Both the position numbers and the translations under genes were made by a program. Positions 8,388 to 19,086 of a stretch of 64,000 bases of DNA are shown in pieces. Positions within the stretch are counted from its first letter, which is position 1, and each line of letters opens with the position of its first letter. Source of the stretch: Actinokineospora alba (lineage in GTDB: Bacteria > Actinomycetota > Actinomycetes > Mycobacteriales > Pseudonocardiaceae); contig NZ_SNXU01000001.1 of assembly GCF_004362515.1 (NCBI RefSeq), forward strand, positions 620,001 through 684,000, read 5' to 3'. The notes under the pieces are model-generated. The model did no database searches. It saw only the letters and a list, made by a program, of their open reading frames with translations, and had not been told where the DNA came from.

Positions 8388-8527
8388 GCCTGTTTGGGTG
8401 GTTCGCCTTGATTCGGGGACCCCTCGAAATGGGGCTGTGCGGGTCAAAAGGCGGGGCACGTAAAGCCCACCCGCACCGCGAGTTTAGCCCCATTTCCCCC
8501 GAATCAAGGCGAACCACCCAAACAGGC
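8388..8527. repeat. 140-bp hairpin element with 31-bp perfect terminal arms
   Basis: The arms 8388-8418 and 8497-8527 are perfect reverse complements over 31 bp (beginning GCCTGTTTGGGTGG). Further inside, GAAATGGGGCT and GTGCGGGT pair again, giving a long imperfect cruciform. It carries no coding sequence and lies between the convergent fadE32-type and kinase genes. It could be a transcription terminator, a MITE-like palindromic element, or both. Confidence 0.9.
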
Positions 8528-8691
8528 CGTTGGGCTTGGCCCGTTGCGTTCGCGGGGTTGTGGGGTTGCGGGTCGCGAGGTTGTGGGTCGCAGGGTTGCG
8601 GGTCGCGGGGTGGCGGGGTTGCGGGTTGTGAGGTCGCGGGGTTGCGGGCACCGCGGTTGTGGCACCGCCGACGCCCAGCGCGACTAGCGGG

Positions 8692-10350
8692 TTATCGCGA
8701 GTCGGAGTCGATGAGGTGTTTGCCGCCGACCAGGATGACCTTCACGGTCCGCTTCTTCATTTCCTCGCCCGCGGCGGTGCTCGTGGTGACGTCGACCGGC
8801 ACGTTCACTGAGCCGTCCGAGTTGGCGGTCACGCCTCGGGCGTTGCGGGAGCTGACGTACTTGAACTGGCCCCAGTACTCGTCGAATGCCGCTCGGTCGG
8901 CGAAGGCCGCCTTGCCGTTGGGGCCGAGCATGTTCCAGCGGTCGTCGAGGGACGCCTTGCCGTAGTAGGCGATGACCAGCTCGCCCGCGGCCGGATAGCT
9001 GGTGACCTTCTCCGCACCCGTCACCGCCGTCGACGGTGTGGTGCTGGGCCGATCCGACGATGAGGACGACGGGGGTGACGCGTCGGCGGTGTCGCCCTTC
9101 GCGGCGTTCATCGCGATGAACGCGATGGTGCCGCCGATCAGCAGCAGCACACCCACGACCGCCGCGATCAGCTTGGTGCGCACCGGGTCGGGCTGCCTGC
9201 GGGCGGGCGCGGGCCGCTTGGGCTCGGGGACGTAAGCGGTCGCGGGCGGCTCGTGGCGGACCGGGCGGGTGTCGTGGTCGGCCTGCCGGGTCGGGCGCCA
9301 GTCGTCCTGTTCGGTTGGCCGAGCTGGGCGCCAGTCGTCCTGCTCTGTGGGGCGGGACGAGCGCCAGTCGTGCTGTTCGGCGGGGCGAGCGGGCAGTGGG
9401 GCCTGCGGGCGCATCACCGGGCGCACCGGTCTGGTCTGCGGTTCCGCCGCCATCGCCAGCTGCGCCAGCTGGTCGGTCGGCGTCGACAAGGTGGCCGCCG
9501 CCTCCGCCATCGTCGGGCGGTTCTCGGGTTCGGTGCGCAGCAACGACATCAGCGTCGACGTGAGCGGCCCGGCGTTCTGTGGGCGGTCGATGCGGCCCGA
9601 GGCCACCGCGTGCAGCAAGGCCAGCGGGTTGGGGTTCAAACCGAACGGCGGCGTGCCCTCGACCGCGTGGTACAGCGTGGCGCCGAGGGAGAAGACGTCG
9701 GAAGCGTGGCCCGGGTCCTTGCCGCGCGCGATCTCCGGCGCCAGGTAGGCGGGGGTGCCCGCGAGCATTCCGGTCTCGGTGATCGTGCCGTCGCCGAGCG
9801 CGCGGGAGATGCCGAAGTCGGTGATCTTCACCGTGCCCTCGCCGGCGAGCAAGATGTTGCCGGGCTTGACATCGCGGTGGACGATCCCGGCCGCGTGCGC
9901 GGCGGCGAGGGCCGCGGCGACCTGGTGGCCGATGGAGGCCACCTGCTCCGGCGGGAGCGTGCCGCGCTCGGCCAGGACCGCGGAGAGGCTCTGGGACTCC
10001 AGGTACTCCATCACCAGGCACGGGTCGCCGTCGTGTTCGGCGACGTCCAGCATGGCGATGGCGTTGCGGTGCTGCAGCCGCGCGGCGATCCGCGCCTCGC
10101 GCATGGCGCGCCTGCGCGCCTCATCGGTCTGGGCGGCGCTCAGGCCCGGCCGGACGTGCAGGTGCTTGATCGCGATGACCCGCCCCAGCCGTTCGTCCTT
10201 GGCACGCCACACGACTCCCATGGCTCCGCTGCCGATGGTCTCCAGCAGCCGGTAGCGATCGGCGACAAGCTGACCCTCTTCGATGACCCGGCACTCCTTG
10301 GATTCGACGTTGACATGTGACAGTAGCGAACCCGGTCGGACCAACCGCAT
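8692..10350 (-). CDS. Membrane Ser/Thr protein kinase (PknB-like)
   Basis: 552-residue eukaryotic-type kinase: glycine loop GSGAMGVVW (residues 40-48), Lys62 in AIKHL, catalytic HRDVKPGN (Asp160), DFG at 178-180 and APE at 204-206. A Pro/Arg-rich linker carries three near-copies of an RPTEQDDWR unit (about 322-354). One transmembrane helix (393-415) follows. The extracellular part, about 135 residues, has no PASTA repeats and ends in a small domain of unknown role. The start is uncertain: ATG 10350 overlaps an inverted repeat (10337-10357), and no better in-frame start is seen. It sits inside the HIP gene block but has no known steroid link. Confidence 0.85.
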   Translation of the reverse strand: MRLVRPGSLLSHVNVESKECRVIEEGQLVADRYRLLETIGSGAMGVVWRAKDERLGRVIAIKHLHVRPGLSAAQTDEARRRAMREARIAARLQHRNAIAMLDVAEHDGDPCLVMEYLESQSLSAVLAERGTLPPEQVASIGHQVAAALAAAHAAGIVHRDVKPGNILLAGEGTVKITDFGISRALGDGTITETGMLAGTPAYLAPEIARGKDPGHASDVFSLGATLYHAVEGTPPFGLNPNPLALLHAVASGRIDRPQNAGPLTSTLMSLLRTEPENRPTMAEAAATLSTPTDQLAQLAMAAEPQTRPVRPVMRPQAPLPARPAEQHDWRSSRPTEQDDWRPARPTEQDDWRPTRQADHDTRPVRHEPPATAYVPEPKRPAPARRQPDPVRTKLIAAVVGVLLLIGGTIAFIAMNAAKGDTADASPPSSSSSDRPSTTPSTAVTGAEKVTSYPAAGELVIAYYGKASLDDRWNMLGPNGKAAFADRAAFDEYWGQFKYVSSRNARGVTANSDGSVNVPVDVTTSTAAGEEMKKRTVKVILVGGKHLIDSDSR

Positions 10351-10357
10351 TGGTCCG
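10337..10357. promoter_or_regulatory. 8-bp-arm inverted repeat at the kinase start
   Basis: CGGACCAA (10337-10344) and TTGGTCCG (10350-10357) are perfect inverted arms with a 5-bp spacer. The site overlaps the proposed kinase start and lies 38 bp before the divergent fadE gene, so it is a candidate operator. Confidence 0.6.
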
Positions 10358-10365
10358 GGTAGTCA

Positions 10366-10379
10366 ACCAAGCGATTGTT
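10366..10379. promoter_or_regulatory. KstR2-like operator, one mismatch
   Basis: ACCAAGCGATTGTT fits AnCAAGnnCTTGnT except for A in place of C in the right half. It is embedded in wider symmetry (CAACCAA at 10364-10370, TTGGTTG at 10379-10385). It is 16 bp upstream of the GTG start of the acyl-CoA dehydrogenase at 10395, which suggests that gene belongs to the KstR2 regulon. Confidence 0.65.
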
Positions 10380-11424
10380 TGGTTGAATTGGGCCGTGACT
10401 CAAGAGCGGATCGCGCTGCGTGACACCGTGCGATTGCTGCTGTCCCGCACCTCGGACGTCCGTACGGCGATGGAGTCCGATCTCGGGTATGACCCAGCCC
10501 TCTGGAAACGCCTGTGCTCGGACATCGGCGTCGCCGCGCTGGCCATCCCCGAGCGCTTCGGCGGGCTCGGCGCGGGCATCGCGGAAACCGCCGTGGTCCT
10601 GGGTGAACTCGGCCGAACGCTGACACCCGCGCCACTGCTGGGAACCACTCTCGCCACGCACGCGCTGCTGGCCTCCGGCGACGACGACGCATGCGCCCGG
10701 CTGCTGCCGGAAGTCGCCACCGGCCGGATCGTGACGCTGGTGTGGTCCGACGCACAGGGAACCTGGCGTGACCCACCCTGCGTAGCGAAGGGACAGTGGG
10801 TAACCGGGCAGGCGCATTATGTGCTGGATGGTGACATTGCTGACACGGTATTGGTTTTCGCCTTGGCAGGCCCCGAAATCGGCCTGTTCGAGGTGACGGC
10901 GGACGCTCCCGGCTTGGTCAGGACGAGCACCCCCACCCTCGATCCGACACGCAGGCTGACGACTGTCACCGTCGACTCCCCTGCCGTGCGGTTGGGCGGC
11001 GACCTGACCTCGGCGCTGCCCCGAATCCGCGACCTCGCTTGCGTCGCGTTGAGCGCGGAACAGGCGGGCGCGGCGGCACACTGTCTCAATGAGACGGTCA
11101 GGTACAGCAAGGAGCGGGTCCAGTTCGGCAGGCCGATCGGTTCGTTCCAGGCGTTGAAACATCGTATGGCGGACCTGCACGTGCTCGTGGAGACCGCGCG
11201 GGCCACCGCTGAAGCCGCCGCAGAGGCGGATGTGAGTGCACTGCCGGTGCTCGCGGCCGCAGCCAGAATTCATTGCACGGAGGCGTTCCAAACGGTCGCG
11301 GCGGAGATGATCCAGTTGCACGGCGGCATCGCCATCACCTGGGAGCACGACGCCCACCTGTACTTCAAACGCGCCCACGGCACTTCGCGGCTATTCGGTC
11401 CGGTCAGCGACCATCTCGCCGCGT

Positions 11425-13731
<2,307 letters not shown>

Positions 13732-13732
<1 letters not shown>

Positions 13733-14895
13733 CAGACCCACGCGTCCCGCACCGGCAGACCGAGCTCGGACTGCCCGTACATGGCCAGGGCCTTCTCCGG
13801 GTCGTTGATGGCGTGGACCCGGCCCGCGTGCGCGTCGCGCCAGAAGCGCTGGATGGGGGTGCCCGCCTTCAGTGCGCGCCCGCCCGCGCTCTCGAACAGC
13901 CGGTCCACCGCGCCGATCGCGGCGCCGGTGGCGTTGACCTGGTCGCGGCGCACCCGCATCCGCAGCGTCATCGGGATCTTCTCCCCCGCCTCGGCGTAGG
14001 CGAGTTCCTCGTTGATATCGCGCTCGATCGCGCTGATGGCGCCGTCGATGCGGCTCGCGGCGTCGGCGATGCGCAGCTGAGTGAAGGAGTCGTCGGCCGC
14101 CTTGCCACCGGTGGACGCGCGGACCCGCTCCCGGGTGTAGCCGATGTACGCGTCGTAGGCGCCCATGGCCATGCCGATGACCGGCACGGAGATGGAGCAC
14201 GAGAAGACCGAGGCGAACGGCAGCTTGTAGATGGCCGCTGTGTTGACCGCGTGCCCAGGGCAGACGCACTTGCCGGTGGCCATGAAACTCAGGGTGCGGT
14301 GCTCGGGGACGAACACGTCCTCGACGATGATGTCGTTGCTTCCGGTGCCGCGCAGGCCGATGGTGTCCCACACGTCATCGATGGCGTAGTCCGCGCGCGG
14401 CAGCAGGAACGTGCGGAAGTCGACCGGGGTGCCGTCCTCGCCGAGGACCAGCCCGCCGAGGAACACCCAGCCCGCGTGGTCGCAGCCGGAGGAGAAGCTC
14501 CACCGGCCGCTGAACTGGAACCCGCCGTCGACGGGCTTGGCCCGCCCCATCGGCGCGTACGACGAGGACACCAGGGTGTCGGTGTCCTCGCCCCACACCT
14601 CCTGCTGCGCCCGGTCGTCGAACAGGGCCAGCTGCCAGGGGTGCACGCCCAACACCGACGCCACCCAGCCGGTCGAGCCGCAGGCGCCCGCAATCATCCG
14701 CACCGCCTGGTAGAACGTGTTCGGCGACGCCTCGTGGCCGTCGAAGCGGGCGGGTTGAAGCAGCTTGAAGAAGCCCGCCTCGCGCAGCGCCTTGATCGAC
14801 TCCACCGGGATTCGCCTGGCGTCTTCGGTCTCCTGGGCCCGCTCACGCAGGCCGGGAAGCAGGTCGCCCACCGCGGCTAGGACGTCGTCACTCAT
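13732..14895 (-). CDS. hsaA: 3-HSA hydroxylase, oxygenase subunit HsaA
   Basis: 387-residue flavin-dependent monooxygenase of the acyl-CoA dehydrogenase fold (group D) that hydroxylates 3-HSA with reduced flavin from HsaB. The sequence block GRWSFSSGCDHAGWVFLGG and the C-terminal FWRDAHAGRVHAINDPEKAL are typical. ATG 14895 is preferred over an in-frame GTG three codons upstream because GGGG lies at better spacing. First gene of the hsaADCB operon; two KstR-type boxes lie 17-60 bp upstream. Confidence 0.93.
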
Positions 14896-14911
14896 CGACC
14901 GCACCCCAAAC

Positions 14912-14925
14912 TGAAACGTGTTCTG
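14912..14925. promoter_or_regulatory. KstR-type box, proximal to hsaA
   Basis: TGAAACGTGTTCTG keeps the AACnnGTT core of TnnAACnnGTTnnA and misses only the last base. It lies 17 bp before the hsaA start. Confidence 0.7.
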
Positions 14926-14941
14926 CTGATACCAGTCAGAC

Positions 14942-14955
14942 TAGAACACGTTCTC
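14942..14955. promoter_or_regulatory. KstR-type box, distal to hsaA
   Basis: TAGAACACGTTCTC, again one mismatch at the final base. Its centre is 30 bp from the proximal box, about three helical turns, so two repressor dimers could bind on the same face. Confidence 0.75.
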
Positions 14956-14968
14956 GTTTGTGTCGACA

Positions 14969-14991
14969 GGTCGCCGGTCAGACCGGCGACC
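14969..14991. terminator. Perfect hairpin after DUF397 gene, before hsaA boxes
   Basis: GGTCGCCGGTC (14969-14979) and GACCGGCGACC (14981-14991) are perfect inverted arms. The stop codon of the DUF397 gene lies in the stem. There is no U-run, but the hairpin may separate that transcript from the hsaA operon. Confidence 0.6.
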
Positions 14992-15175
14992 CACCGCCCC
15001 TGGCCCGGTCCCAGTGGCCGCCATGAACCCAGGTCAACAGCCGGGTCCAGGTATCAGCACGCAGCGACAGCGTTCGACTCGCGTTGTCGCGCAGGGACGA
15101 TCCAGTCCCGCGGACAGCGACCAGGACGCAGTTGCCGGTCGTGCAGAAGCTGCTTCTGCGATAGACGACAGCCAT
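14978..15175 (-). CDS. DUF397 protein (small, variant)
   Basis: 65 residues, with the DUF397 opening VVYRRSSFCTTGNCVLVAV and a Trp in the C-terminal part, but the usual RDS(K) and EW.AF motifs are degenerate (SLRDNASRT, DTWTRLLT). ATG 15175 has GAGGAG upstream. DUF397 proteins pair with XRE-DUF5753 regulators in actinomycetes and have been proposed as toxin-antitoxin-like or differentiation partners. This copy lies beside a canonical DUF397 gene and may be a decayed duplicate. Confidence 0.7.
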   Translation of the reverse strand: MAVVYRRSSFCTTGNCVLVAVRGTGSSLRDNASRTLSLRADTWTRLLTWVHGGHWDRARGGGSPV

Positions 15176-15279
15176 GATGACGACTCCTCGCTCGGTGAAC
15201 GTGCCGAACGGGGTCGCGCCAAAGGAACCTGTCACTGAGGGTGACACGACCCTCGAACAATCAGGTTAGCGTTCGATAA

Positions 15280-15516
15280 CTAGCGCGGGCTATCGACCAA
15301 CCGGGGCATCGCAGTGGGGCCGTTTGTCACTGCGGGATAGTCGAATTCGCCGTGTTTCACGCCTTGGGTGAACGCGATCCACTCATCCGGGGTGAACACG
15401 TGCGGCGGCAGCGACTCGTCTTTGGAGTCACGCAGCGAGACATCACCGTTGTCCAGGACGGCGACCTCGACGCAGGCGCCAGTAGAGCAGAAGCTGCTCT
15501 TCCGATAGATGATCAT
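15280..15516 (-). CDS. DUF397 protein
   Basis: 78 residues with all DUF397 hallmarks: IYRKSSFCSTGACVEVA, VSLRDSKD, FTPDEWIAFTQGVKHGEFD. Its ATG overlaps the stop of the upstream XRE regulator (ATGA), so the two are co-translated. In Streptomyces such pairs (for example bldB/whiJ-like loci) modulate development; the partner relation here is inferred from family and coupling. Confidence 0.88.
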   Translation of the reverse strand: MIIYRKSSFCSTGACVEVAVLDNGDVSLRDSKDESLPPHVFTPDEWIAFTQGVKHGEFDYPAVTNGPTAMPRLVDSPR

Positions 15517-16394
15517 TGAGCTGGTTGGTCCTTGCTCGTGTAGGTGCCGATCATTGAGCTGATCTTCGCCCGGCTTTCCTCCACGCTGAGGCACTTGCGA
15601 CCGAGGTCGTCGAAGAGCCGCGCGTAGCGGAGGACGTCGGATTCCTGCTCCAGCCACCGATCGCCCGCGCCGAGCTCGATGTGGACCGAGTTGCGGTCGT
15701 ACTCGCTCTCGAACGTGAAAACGACGAAGGTGCACTGGTTTCCCAGGTCGGGCCCGGCGGAGAAGGGGTAGATCCGCAGGGTCACGTCCTGGCGTTCGCT
15801 CGCCTCGAGGAGGGCACGCAGCTGACCGTCCATGACCTCGGGGCCGCCGACCATCCGGTGCAGCGTCGCCTCGTCCATGATCGCGCTGACGCGCGGTTTG
15901 TCCTCGCGTTCGGCGAACGAAGCCTGCCTGCCGAGCCGCAGGTCGACCCGCTTCTGCAGGGCCTGCTCGGTGTCGCGCGGGTAGAGCGCCCGGAACAGCT
16001 CGCGCGCGTACTCGGCGGTCTGGAACACGCCGGGGATGACCGACTGGACGCAGTAGCGCAGATTGGTCGCCTCGGACTCCAGCGCGATGAAGGTGTCCAT
16101 GTTGGTGGACACGATCTCGGAGAGGTCCTGCCACCACGCCTGCCTGCGCCCGTCGCCCGCGAGCCGGACCAGCCGGTCGATCAGCTTCTGGTCGTCGACC
16201 TCGTAGAGGGCGAGCAGATCGCGGACGTCGCGCTGCTTGGGGATGCCGCGGCCGGTTTCGAGCCTGCTGACCTTGGAGACGCTGCACTCGAGTTTCTCGG
16301 CGGCGTCCTCGAGGTGCATCCCGGCGGCTTCCCGGAGCTCGCGCAGGAGCTGTCCGAGTCGCCGTCTGGGGATCAGTGGCCCCTGGGACGGCAT
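15513..16394 (-). CDS. XRE-family regulator with DUF5753 domain
   Basis: 293 residues. The N-terminal helix-turn-helix (about 10-65; LRELREAAGMHLEDAAEKLECSVSKVSRLE region) is followed by DUF5753 (about 105-285) with IPGVFQTAEYARELF. ATG 16394 follows GAGGAGGGG. It forms an operon with the DUF397 gene downstream. Two GCAATTGC sites in its 256-bp upstream gap are possible self-binding sites. Confidence 0.9.
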   Translation of the reverse strand: MPSQGPLIPRRRLGQLLRELREAAGMHLEDAAEKLECSVSKVSRLETGRGIPKQRDVRDLLALYEVDDQKLIDRLVRLAGDGRRQAWWQDLSEIVSTNMDTFIALESEATNLRYCVQSVIPGVFQTAEYARELFRALYPRDTEQALQKRVDLRLGRQASFAEREDKPRVSAIMDEATLHRMVGGPEVMDGQLRALLEASERQDVTLRIYPFSAGPDLGNQCTFVVFTFESEYDRNSVHIELGAGDRWLEQESDVLRYARLFDDLGRKCLSVEESRAKISSMIGTYTSKDQPAQ

Positions 16395-16425
16395 CGCCCC
16401 TCCTCGAACGTCTTGCGGTCACCGT

Positions 16426-16433
16426 GCAATTGC
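16426..16433. promoter_or_regulatory. GCAATTGC site near the XRE gene
   Basis: An 8-bp palindrome 31 bp upstream of the XRE start, sharing its core with the longer palindrome at 16535-16550. Candidate operator; binding partner unknown. Confidence 0.4.
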
Positions 16434-16534
16434 GGGACGCGTTTGCCTCGGCCGATGCCGCGTGACGGTACACCAGGATCCTCGGAGATCCGCACGTCGT
16501 GCTGCACCGATCGGGTGGATTTGACCTGATTGTG

Positions 16535-16550
16535 TCATGCAATTGCATGA
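16535..16550. promoter_or_regulatory. 16-bp perfect palindrome with GCAATTGC core
   Basis: TCATGCAATTGCATGA is fully symmetrical. It lies between the divergent XRE and lipoprotein genes, just after a TTGACC-like hexamer (16521-16526), so it could be an operator for the rightward promoter. Confidence 0.55.
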
Positions 16551-16650
16551 GGGCATTGCTTCGTTCCCTCTCATAACGCAACCTGAGAGTGGACACGCGT
16601 CACATCCAAGCCGGGAATCGGGTCCCGGCCGGTGGAGGGGAGGACGCGCG

Positions 16651-17775
16651 ATGACCACCAGAAGGATCACCACTCTCGCGCTCGCCGCCGCGCTCATGGC
16701 CGGATGCACAGGCCCCGAGGCGGGCGAAGCGGGAACGACGCTGCTGATCGCGATGACCGCCGTGGCCAACGAGCCCCGGCCCGCGCTCACCACCCTGGCC
16801 CGCCAGGAGCTCTCCGCGGCCATCAACAGCGACCGCGCCGCGCTGCGGATCGTGCTCAGCGGGACCGAGCGGCCCGTGGTCGTGGACGAGCGCGACCTGC
16901 GGCTGCGGCGCGGCACCCAGATCGAACACGACCCGGGCAGACGGGCCGACCTCGCGGGGCGCGAACTGGACCGGGTCGCTGGCGTGCTTTCCAACGGTGC
17001 CAGCAACTCCGCGCACCTGGACCTGCTCACCCTGCTCGACCACATCGCCCGCACGCCCGGCCGGGTCACCGCCGTGGTGATCTCGTCCGGCCTGCAGACC
17101 ACCGGACCGCTCGCGGTGGACCGGCTCGACTGGGACCACGTCGGCGCCGACTCGGTGACCGATCAGGCCCGGTCCTTGGGCCTGGTCCCGGATCTGCGAG
17201 GCAAGCGGGTGGTGTTCGCCGGGCTCGGGGAAGTCGCCCGCCCGCAGGACACGCTGTCCCCGCCGCTGCGCAGTCGGTTGGTCGACATGTGGTTGAAGCT
17301 CTGCCGCGCAGGCGGCGGGGAGTGCGTCAGCGACAGCGATCCGGCCGTCGGTGGGCCGCCGCTGTCGACGACGCCGGTGCCGACGGTTCCGGTGCCGCAG
17401 CCGCCGCCGATCCCGGCTGAGCCGAAGGCGGTCAACCTGCCCAGCGACATCCTGTTCGGCCCGGACTCGGCGGTGCTGCTGCCCACCGCGGAGCCACTGC
17501 TGGCCCGGCTCGCGGCGGCGACACCGCCGGGGGCGCGGGTGAGTCTCGTGGGGCACACCGCGTCGGTCGGGCCCGCGGAGTCGGCCCGGGAGTTGAGCAG
17601 GCAGCGGGCGGCGGCGGTGCGCGACGGGCTGGTTCGGCTCGGCGTGCCCACGGCGGCGATCACGGTCGACGGGGTCGGCTACGACCAGCCGCTGGTCGCC
17701 GACCGGGACGCGGCGGGAGCGCTGATTCCCGCCGCGGCGCAACAGAACCGGACTGTCACGGTCAGTCTGCGGTGA
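16651..17775 (+). CDS. Lipoprotein with C-terminal OmpA-like domain
   Basis: 374 residues. A lipobox-like end of the signal peptide (LMAGC, Cys19) predicts a lipid anchor. Residues about 28-245 resemble a von Willebrand-A-like fold (LIAMTAV..., AVVISSGL, VVFAGLG), without a clear MIDAS motif. A Pro-rich linker (about 250-270) leads to an OmpA-type peptidoglycan-binding domain (272-374) with SLVGHTAS and ELSRQRAAAVRDGL. ATG 16651 has GGGGAGG upstream. The next gene begins 12 bp after its stop, so they form an operon. Its role is unknown; a cell-envelope anchoring function is inferred. Confidence 0.8.
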   Translation: MTTRRITTLALAAALMAGCTGPEAGEAGTTLLIAMTAVANEPRPALTTLARQELSAAINSDRAALRIVLSGTERPVVVDERDLRLRRGTQIEHDPGRRADLAGRELDRVAGVLSNGASNSAHLDLLTLLDHIARTPGRVTAVVISSGLQTTGPLAVDRLDWDHVGADSVTDQARSLGLVPDLRGKRVVFAGLGEVARPQDTLSPPLRSRLVDMWLKLCRAGGGECVSDSDPAVGGPPLSTTPVPTVPVPQPPPIPAEPKAVNLPSDILFGPDSAVLLPTAEPLLARLAAATPPGARVSLVGHTASVGPAESARELSRQRAAAVRDGLVRLGVPTAAITVDGVGYDQPLVADRDAAGALIPAAAQQNRTVTVSLR

Positions 17776-17787
17776 AAGGAGTACGCC

Positions 17788-19086
17788 ATGACACGACGAA
17801 TCCGCCACCTGCCACTGTCGATGTGGCTGCGGCACCCGGTGCGCTCGGGTGCGGTCGCGTTCCTGGCCCGTCGGGGGGCGCAAGACCACGCCGAGATCGA
17901 ACACGAAGCCAACGGGCAGGCCGCCGCGAGCCGGGTGGTCGGCAGGCGCGGCAGGCGAATCGGCAGGCTGTGCGAGCGTTCGATGACCGCCGCGATCCGC
18001 GCGACCTGGCACCTGGAGAACGCGCTGATCGCCGATGACCGCCCGCATATCCTCGGTGGCAGGCGATCCGCACGGCACGCCAACGCGGAGAAGGGCTGGT
18101 CGGCGACCGGCCGGACCGCGCGGCGCGATCTCGTGTCGACCCTGCGGACGATCCAGCGTGATCAGGACGCGGGGGTCACCGTGCACCAGCATTCGCGCAG
18201 TTCAGTGGTGACGGTGTTCGCCTACGTGCTCTTAGCCGTCGACGCGGTGGCGCTGTTCGCGGTGTTCAGCCTGCTGCTCAACATCGACTGGGCCGCGCCC
18301 GCCACCGCGCCGCTGGTCACCGCCGCCGCGTTCTCCGTGTTCGGCGCCGGGGTGCAGGCGAAACTGGCGGTGGAGCTGGGGAAGCGGATCTGGTCCTGGC
18401 GGGTGGCGAGCGCGCACCGGGCGCCTGACGGGCTCGATCCGCATGACCCGGCGGAGGAGTTTCCGCCGCGGGGGTTCGTGGTCGCCGTGTCGGCGACGGT
18501 GTTGGGGCTGGTCAGTGTGTTCGCGGCGTTGTCCATCCTGTTGCGGGTGCGGCATGAGGGCGAGCTTGTCGGGCAGGTCGGAGTCGCCACGGTGGTCGGG
18601 CTGGTTCTGGCTGGGTGTGCGATCGCGGCGCCGTGGATTCTGGTGCAGCAGGAGGCTTTTGACGGCTCTCCACTCACCCGGCGGGCAGGCGCGTTGACCC
18701 GGGTTGTTCAGGCCGCCGACGAGTCTCGGTTCCGGGCGCTTCGGCTTGGGGATCGGGACATCGCCAAGGCGCGGCGGCTCGACGCCCGGGCCCGCAGGAA
18801 CTACGGACGGGTGGAACTAAGGGTCGGCCAGTGCTATGCCCGCAGGCATCGGGCGATTCTGCTGGCCCGGGAGCTGGGTTCGGTGGAGATTCCCAGCCCC
18901 CGGCCGGACAGCACGCCGCCACGGGCCGCCTTGCCGATCCGCGTGCCGGTCGACCTCGGCTACCTGACGACCGCGTTGGACCAGTCGGACACTGCGATCG
19001 AGGAAGCTCGGGCTGCCCGGGCAGCGCTCACCGCGCGGCTGTCGCCGCCTGCCGAGCGGTTCGATCCCGAGCTGTACATGTCATGA
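17788..19086 (+). CDS. Four-helix membrane protein of unknown function
   Basis: 432 residues, not recognised. The N-terminal 135 residues are Arg/Ala-rich and soluble, then four hydrophobic helices at about 139-165, 172-196, 229-252 and 262-286, then a long soluble C-terminal part (about 145 residues) rich in Arg and Ala with likely coiled-coil segments near 300-345 and 395-425. A good RBS (AAAGGAG) precedes ATG 17788. It follows the OmpA-type lipoprotein by 12 bp, so the pair may bridge membrane and peptidoglycan. The 3' end overlaps the convergent hsaF stop by 6 bp. Confidence 0.75.
   Translation: MTRRIRHLPLSMWLRHPVRSGAVAFLARRGAQDHAEIEHEANGQAAASRVVGRRGRRIGRLCERSMTAAIRATWHLENALIADDRPHILGGRRSARHANAEKGWSATGRTARRDLVSTLRTIQRDQDAGVTVHQHSRSSVVTVFAYVLLAVDAVALFAVFSLLLNIDWAAPATAPLVTAAAFSVFGAGVQAKLAVELGKRIWSWRVASAHRAPDGLDPHDPAEEFPPRGFVVAVSATVLGLVSVFAALSILLRVRHEGELVGQVGVATVVGLVLAGCAIAAPWILVQQEAFDGSPLTRRAGALTRVVQAADESRFRALRLGDRDIAKARRLDARARRNYGRVELRVGQCYARRHRAILLARELGSVEIPSPRPDSTPPRAALPIRVPVDLGYLTTALDQSDTAIEEARAARAALTARLSPPAERFDPELYMS

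Noticed and set aside
7048..8517. Antisense frame with Ala-Pro-His/Arg repeats
   Set aside because: The repeats come from the 15-bp DNA array read on the other strand; it also covers a real acyl-CoA dehydrogenase gene.
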